From assembly GCA_024516155.1 (NCBI GenBank), contig JAJJXM010000008.1, forward strand, positions 62,001-126,000: DNA of 64,000 bases. The letters run 5' to 3'. The stretch is from Pyronema omphalodes. Its lineage: Eukaryota > Ascomycota > Pezizomycetes > Pezizales > Pyronemataceae. The position numbers and the translations under genes are program-made. Positions 57,501 to 64,000 of the stretch are shown here, piece after piece. The notes under the pieces are model-generated. The model ran no database searches. It saw only the letters and a list, made by a program, of their open reading frames with translations, and had not been told where the DNA came from. Numbering within the stretch: the stretch's first letter is position 1; every line of letters begins with the position of its first letter.

Positions 57501-60500
57501 AGTTTCACTTCTTGCATCATCGTCACCGGTGGGCGTTCTTCTGCTTGCAATGGCGCTAAAGTTTGCTGGGTCGTTCAAGTTGAAATTCTGTAGCATCTGA
57601 TGAAGCTGCTCTGCACTGCCGCTGTCGCTTCTAGGGTTTGATGCACGGCGTAAAGAGCTCTCTCGACTCAACGTGTTTTCCCTGTTGAGACTGAAATACG
57701 ATGGTGTAATCAACTGAGCATTGTTGTCGGGAATGATGGAAGGAGTGACAGAAGGTGATTGAGTACCGGGGTAATCGAAGGATGTTGACCTTGATGAAGC
57801 CATGGAGTTGGATCGTACAAATGGACCTTGCTTGAGCAAATCCGGTGTCGAATCCTGGGATTGTGTCTGAGCACGCTTTTGACGTCCAATCAATCCCATT
57901 CTCGATAGACCGAAATCTGTGAGCTTGAGATGACCCTTCTGGTCAATAAGCAAGTTATCAGGCTTCAGATCTCTGTGGACAATCCCCTTACTATGGAGAT
58001 GTTCCAGACCTAGAACAACCTCTGCGACATACTTCTTAGCCCACTCTTCCGGAAGACCTTGGAGAACCTTGATAAGAGCTCCACAGTCACCTCCGTTTAG
58101 GTACTCCATAACTAGGTACAGATAGTCCTTGCTAGCGAATGTCCAGAACAACTTGGCAACAAAGTCACTTTCTCCTTGCACCATCATGATTGCTCTTTCC
58201 GCTCTGACATTTGTAACCTGGTTCTTTGCTATCATGTCTGCCTTTTTCAAAACCTTGATAGCAAAGTAATCTCCAGTAGACTTCTTCTTGGACAGGTAGA
58301 CACTACCGAAAGCACCCTTGCTGATGGGCTTGATAATCTCAAAGTCCTTGATGGACGGTGGAACGGCACGGTTTTGTTGCGACGGGTTTACACCGGATAA
58401 ATGCGGCGACGACGGAATACCGGCCTTAACTTGGTCAGACAAGGTAGCAGAAGACTGTCGGCGATGATGAAAATTGTGTTCCAGAGCTGGAGAAAAGTCT
58501 CCTGTGGAAAGAAGTGGCGAAGTGATTGGGGTAGGCATGCTCTCATACATCGAATTCCTTGGCTTTGCAATGCGTAGGGGTGATGAAGAAGACGGGGCAC
58601 GACCAGCAGGGGAGATTTGTCTTTTCGGCGAGTGAGAACTACTGGTAGGTTGGAACGCACTACGTCTCTTGTGATCTCTCGAACTGAATCTTGCGGTTAA
58701 ATCATGGTCTGAAACAGGACTTTCTGTTGCTGCATGTCCAAACGCCGCTGCTAATGATGACTTGGCACTCGTATCGCTGTCAGCGCCTTCATTATCAAAC
58801 TGAATGCTAGATCGATGTGAGTATCTCGCCCTCCGGCTACTGCTAGTCCTGTGTAAACTATGTTGAGATTTTGGTGTAGAACATTCCATTGGACTTGTTG
58901 TACCGGATGGCGCCGGTGATGAATGTCGTCGTGATCGTTCTCGCCCATCCGTTGGCTCAGTAAGCGTACTATTACTCCGTTGCATCGAACAAAAAGATTC
59001 CTCAAAGATAGATTCGTCTCCGTCTTCCGAAGCACTACTGTATTCATCATCCATATCATGCTCAATATGTCCTTCAGATGCCTTTCTTAAAGCCTCGTCA
59101 ATGCAATCTTGAACCAGTAAGCTAAACTCCAAGCGAATTCGTTCCGAGTATTCAATCGTATTACGATGGCGATAAACTGCTTCGACTTTCGCGTGGGCCG
59201 CGGCCTCCGTATCCTGACATAGTAACGCAAGTCCTTTCTCCTCTTCCAATGTGTTGGTAGTTGGTGATTGCCATTGCATTACCTGACTGATTCTTGCTTC
59301 AGACTCGGGTGATTGTGTGCGAATAGACCCTAGATCAGCGCTGGCTTCCATAGAACCCATGCCATCCTTAATAGCAGGAGTACTAATTTCAAGAGCAGTA
59401 TCACAGAGATCGAGTAATAACTCTACAATGCGAACCAAAGGTCTCCGATATGGTCCATTTCGCGACCTAATAGAGCCCGATGCCGAGTGATCTCTTGATT
59501 TCGGTGGTGTTGCGGGAGATGCCGCCCCAGATGATGGAGTTGACGAAGGTCCGATTGGGAGGCCACGGTACTCGATGGGTGTGTGTGTACCAGAGGATCC
59601 TTCCCGTGTCGTTCGTCTTTCCATGGCATCTAACACTTTAACAATAGCTTGACGATGCATTCCTAGATTCTCTTGACATAACTGAACATCACTCTCTGCT
59701 TTATGTTCCAACATACAAAGCTCGGAATGTTTTTCGAACCACCACGGCTGGATCTGCCGTTCACAGATCCGACATAGTACCGGTGCAGGAGGAGGATGGC
59801 TTTCAGTGTCTACCGCACCCTGCTCTGCAAGACTTGTTAGGTACCGTGCTAACATTCCAGCACCAACACCAAGTGACTCGACCAGTACAGGTGCAAGATC
59901 GATGGTGATTTCTGTAGGCTCCACGAAAGGACGCACAACCCACATTGTCTGCACTTTTTGTTAGAAACATGCATTTTCTTCATCTGACGTCTTCAAGAGA
60001 GCTTACATGACTAGGCTCGCCAGTCGTGCGATCGTAAATCAAGATACCCTGACCCTCCAGCGTCAAAGTAGTTTGCTGGTTGTCTTCTTCTTGTATTTCG
60101 TCCATCTGAAAAGCTTCGATTTCTGATGCCGGAGACTGGCCGACAGAAGCATCTTTTGCGAGTCTCGACATGGAACCCATAGCTACAGTGAAACGTAGCT
60201 TATAGCTTCTGGAATCATCGTTTTTCATAGTTTCAACCGCATTCTCAAACGCATCTTTATCGTCAACCAGGAGATCTGCGATTGGCTGGCCTTGTAATTG
60301 AGCGCTCGGTGTGCTTTTTAAAGTTAGGCTGTCAGTACACTGTAAAACAGGGCTTGAACCTTAAAAAGAGTCTGTTGAATGGTGAAATATTTCAACACAC
60401 AAACTCACCCAATAACCGTATCCCAACTCGGACTGACCCATCTTATTCTCCCGTCCAAATTCACATCCATAATGACGTTATAACTATCTTCCGCCGCTTC

Positions 60501-60647
60501 TTTCAAATCCTCCTTCTCAGCTCGCATAGTCACGCTAGGACTTCGCTCCATAGCTTTTCGAGTAAGTTCTTCGTTTGCGGGAGGCGCCAGAGTAGCAGCA
60601 CTCCCGCTGACAGCCCTCCTCCCTAGAAAAGGTGGAACCGATGACAT
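54543..60647 (-). CDS. rim15: Rim15-type PAS / AGC kinase / receiver protein, 4 exons, 1962 aa
   Basis: Rim15 acts below TOR and PKA in quiescence and stress entry and phosphorylates endosulfine-type proteins. Exons on the minus strand are 60647-60409, 60304-60007, 59948-55763 and 55708-54543. The introns are 104, 58 and 54 bp with GTGAGT or GTAAGC donors, and the joined length of 5889 nt is in frame. Domains: PAS (about 45-200, with RIRWVSPSW); a zinc-binding CRICERQ...HSELC (about 235-255); kinase (about 713-1150, KGAFGSVYL, HRDLKPDN, TDFGLSR, GTPDYLAPE) with an insert of about 190 residues between DFG and GTPD, typical of Rim15/Greatwall; and a receiver (about 1525-1650, VLVCEDHPISR, VAVTGY, EKPATQ). 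The receiver phospho-acceptor position reads Glu (ILMEFKLP). The acceptor of intron 1 is the least certain boundary. Confidence 0.94.
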
Positions 60648-61914
60648 GGTATTTGTTGTATGCAGTTACTGGTGGTGATGGTGGTGGGGGTGTGGGGTAT
60701 CGTTTTTGTTTTCCAGTTGGTTCCGGGTAGTTGTAGATAGTAGGATTTGCTTCTTATTTCGATTCCCGGGGGCCTTCCGTGTCGTCAATGGCTGGAACCC
60801 GAGACCCGGAGTAGGAAGAATTGGTTGATCCAGCTAGGAAGAGAAGGAGGTAATTGCCATCGTTTCGCAGCGGGTTGGTGGGGGAGAGGGGGGGAGGGGG
60901 AGGTATTGTTGTTTGGCTTTGGCTTTGGCTTTGAATCTCCTCGCCGCTTCGTGGTGTTGTTTCTCGAGTTTGTTCGTGATCCGGGTAGGTTTGAAGTTTC
61001 GTGTTTTGTGGCGACGGTAATGGGGTGCCCAGTTGCTGCGCGAGGATGGGTGTAGGTGGGTTAGGATGTTGCTGGGTTGCTGGTTGGTTAGAGTAGATGT
61101 GGTGTGGGTCGTGGTGGGTGTGGTGTATCAACGGTAGTGGGAAGCAAGTGGATAGGTAAGTAGTGTGTATCGGCGAGTAACAAATGCTTGTACTGTACTG
61201 GACTCTTGACTCGCAGCGATGGTTGACTTTCGCTTCTGGATGTTGACTTGCCTTGCCTGACTGCTCGGGTACCGTTCGTGGGCTTCGTAATTGGATCGAG
61301 TGAGTGGGTGAATGGGTAAATCGCGGTGCTTCGAATGACTGTGGGTTTCGTGTGGTCTGTCGTGCTTCTTTGGTGTTCGTGGTGGTGGTGGTGGTGGTGG
61401 TGGTGGTGCTGGGATTGCTGGGATTGCTGGGGTTGCTGGAGTAGTTACTGGGGTCGCTCCTCCTCCTGCTGCTGCTGCTGCTGCTCCTGCTCCTGTACTG
61501 CTTGCTGGGGTTGCTAGGGTTGCTGGGGTTGCTATGCCGCCGCTGCTGGGTTGCTGTGCTGTTGCTCGCTGTTGCTTGCTGCTTCTGCTGCTTCTGCTGC
61601 TGCTGCTGCTGCTGGGTTGGTTGCTGCTGCCCTCGCTCACTCGTCTGCAAGTGCCGGGCGCCGGTATTTTGGTAGTCTCGGTCTCTGGTGCTCGCTGGCT
61701 GCTGGCTGGCTGTCTGTCTGGCTGTCTGGGCGGAAAAACAGTCAAGCTATGGTGGGATGTTACCGTCCACCACTTAACGAGCCCTCCGTTAAACCAAGTA
61801 AGGTGGCCGAAAGCAGAGACGCGCAGGGACGGAGACGCACTCAGCAATACAGGCGGGGTATACTATGGGATGCACGTATAATATCACTTGGAAAGAGAGT
61901 GGGTGAACAAGTGG
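60648..61914. other. rim15 upstream region, trinucleotide-rich
   Basis: An in-frame TAA lies 21 bases upstream of the rim15 ATG. The region holds (TGG)n at about 61379-61405, CTG/TCC-rich arrays at 61457-61500 and 61570-61620, and long minus-strand frames made almost only of Gln, Ser, Ala, Pro and Thr. These frames look like repeat-driven artefacts or upstream ORFs of a long leader. I found no domain in them. Confidence 0.55.
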
Positions 61915-62010
61915 GATGAGTGGGCTGGTGAATAACACGATGAGTGGGCTGTCGAATAATACGATGAGTGGGCTGGTGAATAATACGATGAGTGGGCTGG
62001 TGAATAATAA
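61915..62010. repeat. 24-bp minisatellite, four units
   Basis: Units of GATGAGTGGGCTGGTGAATAATAC start at 61915, 61939, 61963 and 61987. The first three differ at one or two positions and the fourth degrades at its end. The 24-bp period keeps frame in all registers. Confidence 0.92.
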
Positions 62011-64000
62011 TATGATGTCCACTGTTCATCACTGGTGGGTGTGCTGCTATACTGGTACCGGTGCTATTCCGTACATAGACAACCGTAGTGTGGTAGGTGC
62101 GGAGCGAGTTGGTGGGATCAGAGAGACGGAAAGCAAGCGTTACGGAATGAGAACTGGTTGGCAGCATTAAACGACACTATGATGATTGTCACCAACCTGG
62201 GGGGGGGGGGGTGGCAGATGATGAAATTTGTGAGAGTTATTTGGTCTTTGTTTTTTTGGTTGTTGTTTCGTTTTTTGTTTTGTAAAGTGTAAATATACCC
62301 ATCACGATGGGTGATGAACAGGAGAACATACATACAAACGTATTGCTGCGTCAACTCATACAGTGCTTCATAATCCATCCACCTAACCTCTTACGCGGAC
62401 CTCAGAAAAAAGAAAAGTTCATCTATCAGTGACCGGAAATGGATTGATTCGAATTGAGTTGAATTGAAGCAGCGCACCAGACATTCCGCTTCTATTATGG
62501 AATGGTCGTGCAGTCGGTGGGGGAAGCTTTGTACTCGTCGAGTGATCACTCGTAGTCAGACCTCACCACACCATAGTTATTTCTCAGTCTGCGCACGGAA
62601 TGTGCCTGAGAACATACGTAGAAGCAAATGCTGTTGTTCAATAGCCATAACCTGGGAACGTGACAAAGTGTGTGTATGGATATTGACGAGAACACTCGAT
62701 AAATCCGACAACAGCAGTTATCGACAGGTACGGTCGGTTACCCCTCCGCATGCCCTAGTCGTTTTTGTGTTTCGAAGAAAGGCAAGAGCATGAACAAAAG
62801 GAAAATAGAAAATGACCACGAGACATGAGTTGAAGAATACTTTGGCAACACCACAGAAACTTTACAGTGTGTAGAGTCCATACACCGCCGATGCCGAGCG
62901 TAGGGAACCCGGGGGAACCCCACCTGTGCCCCGAAAAGTCCCCTCTAGATCTCTTCTTTATCCCCTCGTGGACCCGTGGTACAGAAGCAATTATCGTCGT
63001 TTGCCGCCATCGGGCTTCTTTTTGGCGCAAGATGAAATTCGAAACTAAAACCAACCAACAGCATCCCTGAGAGGTCACCTAGTAAGTATGCGGTCATCAG
63101 CGACCGAATCGGAGCGACAGTCGTAGCGGCAGGTATGTAGGGTTCCCCACGAGTCATCACAGTCTGTTTCAACGGCTGTCTACATGAAAAAATGTTAATC
63201 TCAATCAATAAACTCCCAATAAATCTTCATTTGTTTCCGTAGGTAAATCATTTGCACGTTTCGCAAAAGAGAAGCTAATTTATGTCAAAAAAAACTTCAC
63301 CGGAAGCTCAGACAGATCATATCTTGCGATCAGATTATCCGTGGAAATTCCTATTTCCTCCAAGTGGCTGGCTGGTCAAGTTCGTGACATGTTAGGGCCC
63401 TTAGGTGACACAGAACCGCGGGTCTTCTTTAGTACAACATACTTAGGGCTCAATCGATCATGTGGCTCACATTCCCGCCGAGTCGACCGAAGAATCCACT
63501 GTGACAAAGCTTTTTAGGTATCCAGAATATTTTAGCAGCGCAACTTTTACCGCGATCTCGAGGACGGAAGGCCCGCTTATATCCGCTAGAGCCTCGGGAA
63601 ACCCTCTTACAAAGTCGTGTGGTGTGGAGTCGGACGGAGACGGGCATGCTCCCATAACTTTAGTCAGACTCTGTGCGCTTGGGAAGCCACCATACCATTA
63701 CAGTATGTAGTCTGATTCCAACGTCGATGAATCTTTATTTAACAGTCAGCTTAACACCACACCAAGCGTCATAACACAGCGGTAATAAGAACTTCCCAGA
63801 GGTTCTATCTTTCGGAAGCTAGAACTTATCCGACAGTAACAGCGTGCACGGCGCTGTTGGTGGCCCAATACCCGCATTATCCGGGATACCGGAAACGAAC
63901 ATCAAAAGGACGTCGGAGTCCGGGTCTTGGTGATCCATAGGGAACCCTAGAAAAATGAAGTAAGGAACATGGGATGGTGACTGACGATTAGTGAAACTGG
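62011..64000. other. no gene recognised
   Basis: Moderate-complexity sequence with a G12-type run near 62200-62210 and a T-rich patch at 62250-62285. Both strands of 63462-63710 are open for 62-82 codons, but neither shows a known motif. No tRNA, rRNA or transposon ends were seen by eye. Confidence 0.45.

Noticed and set aside
60754..61847. Long minus-strand frames (298 and 239 codons) upstream of rim15
   Set aside because: They consist mainly of Gln, Ser, Ala, Pro, Thr and Arg runs produced by CTG, TGG and TCC repeats. The same DNA is open on the other strand too, and no domain or family resemblance is visible.
63462..63710. 82-codon plus-strand frame near the right edge
   Set aside because: The opposite strand is open over the same stretch and neither product shows a motif.

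Overview
This window comes from a filamentous ascomycete (Pezizomycotina). The evidence is two intron-containing nuclear genes with typical short fungal introns (54-104 bp), encoding eIF3d and a Rim15-type PAS/AGC-kinase/receiver protein. The repeats are also typical: Tad-like LINEs, Ty3 chromoviruses and a copia element. I cannot resolve the class within Pezizomycotina. The transposons remain GC-rich and carry only scattered nonsense codons, so heavy RIP is not evident.

Positions 1-48830 are almost entirely nested transposons. The base layer is a set of Tad-like LINEs (A, B, C, D) encoding an ORF1 with CCHC knuckles and an ORF2 with an APE-type endonuclease and reverse transcriptase. Nine copies of a shorter element of about 2 kb (copies H1 to H9) sit in and between these LINEs. 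Each encodes only an ORF1-like coiled-coil basic protein of up to 484 residues and ends in a hairpin followed by an (AAAC)n or (AATA)n tail. It looks like a half-LINE that is mobilised in trans. A Ty3 chromovirus (gypsy-I, 16770-23612) has jumped into H7, which itself lies in LINE-D. A second truncated gypsy-I copy is interrupted by H9, which is cut in turn by a copia element. A larger chromovirus (gypsy-II, 33223-42117) follows. It has an intact gag and a broken pol.

From 42118 to 48830 there are remnants of another LINE family (E, F), two solo gypsy-I-type LTRs with perfect 5-bp target duplications, solo or partial gypsy-II LTRs, an inverted gag scrap and a 300-bp hAT-type MITE with an 8-bp duplication.

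The single-copy region starts at about 48831. eIF3d (50929-52806, minus, three exons, 575 aa) and rim15 (54543-60647, minus, four exons, 1962 aa) are intact. They are separated by an AT-rich low-complexity spacer. Upstream of rim15 lie trinucleotide-rich sequence and a 24-bp minisatellite. I recognise no gene from 62011 to the end.

The most interesting signals are: the half-LINE family with its covarying 3' hairpin; a conserved 8-nt ORF1/ORF2 overlap in the LINEs; a canonical -1 frameshift heptamer at the gag/pol junction of gypsy-I; and a nesting order that can be read from target-site duplications.
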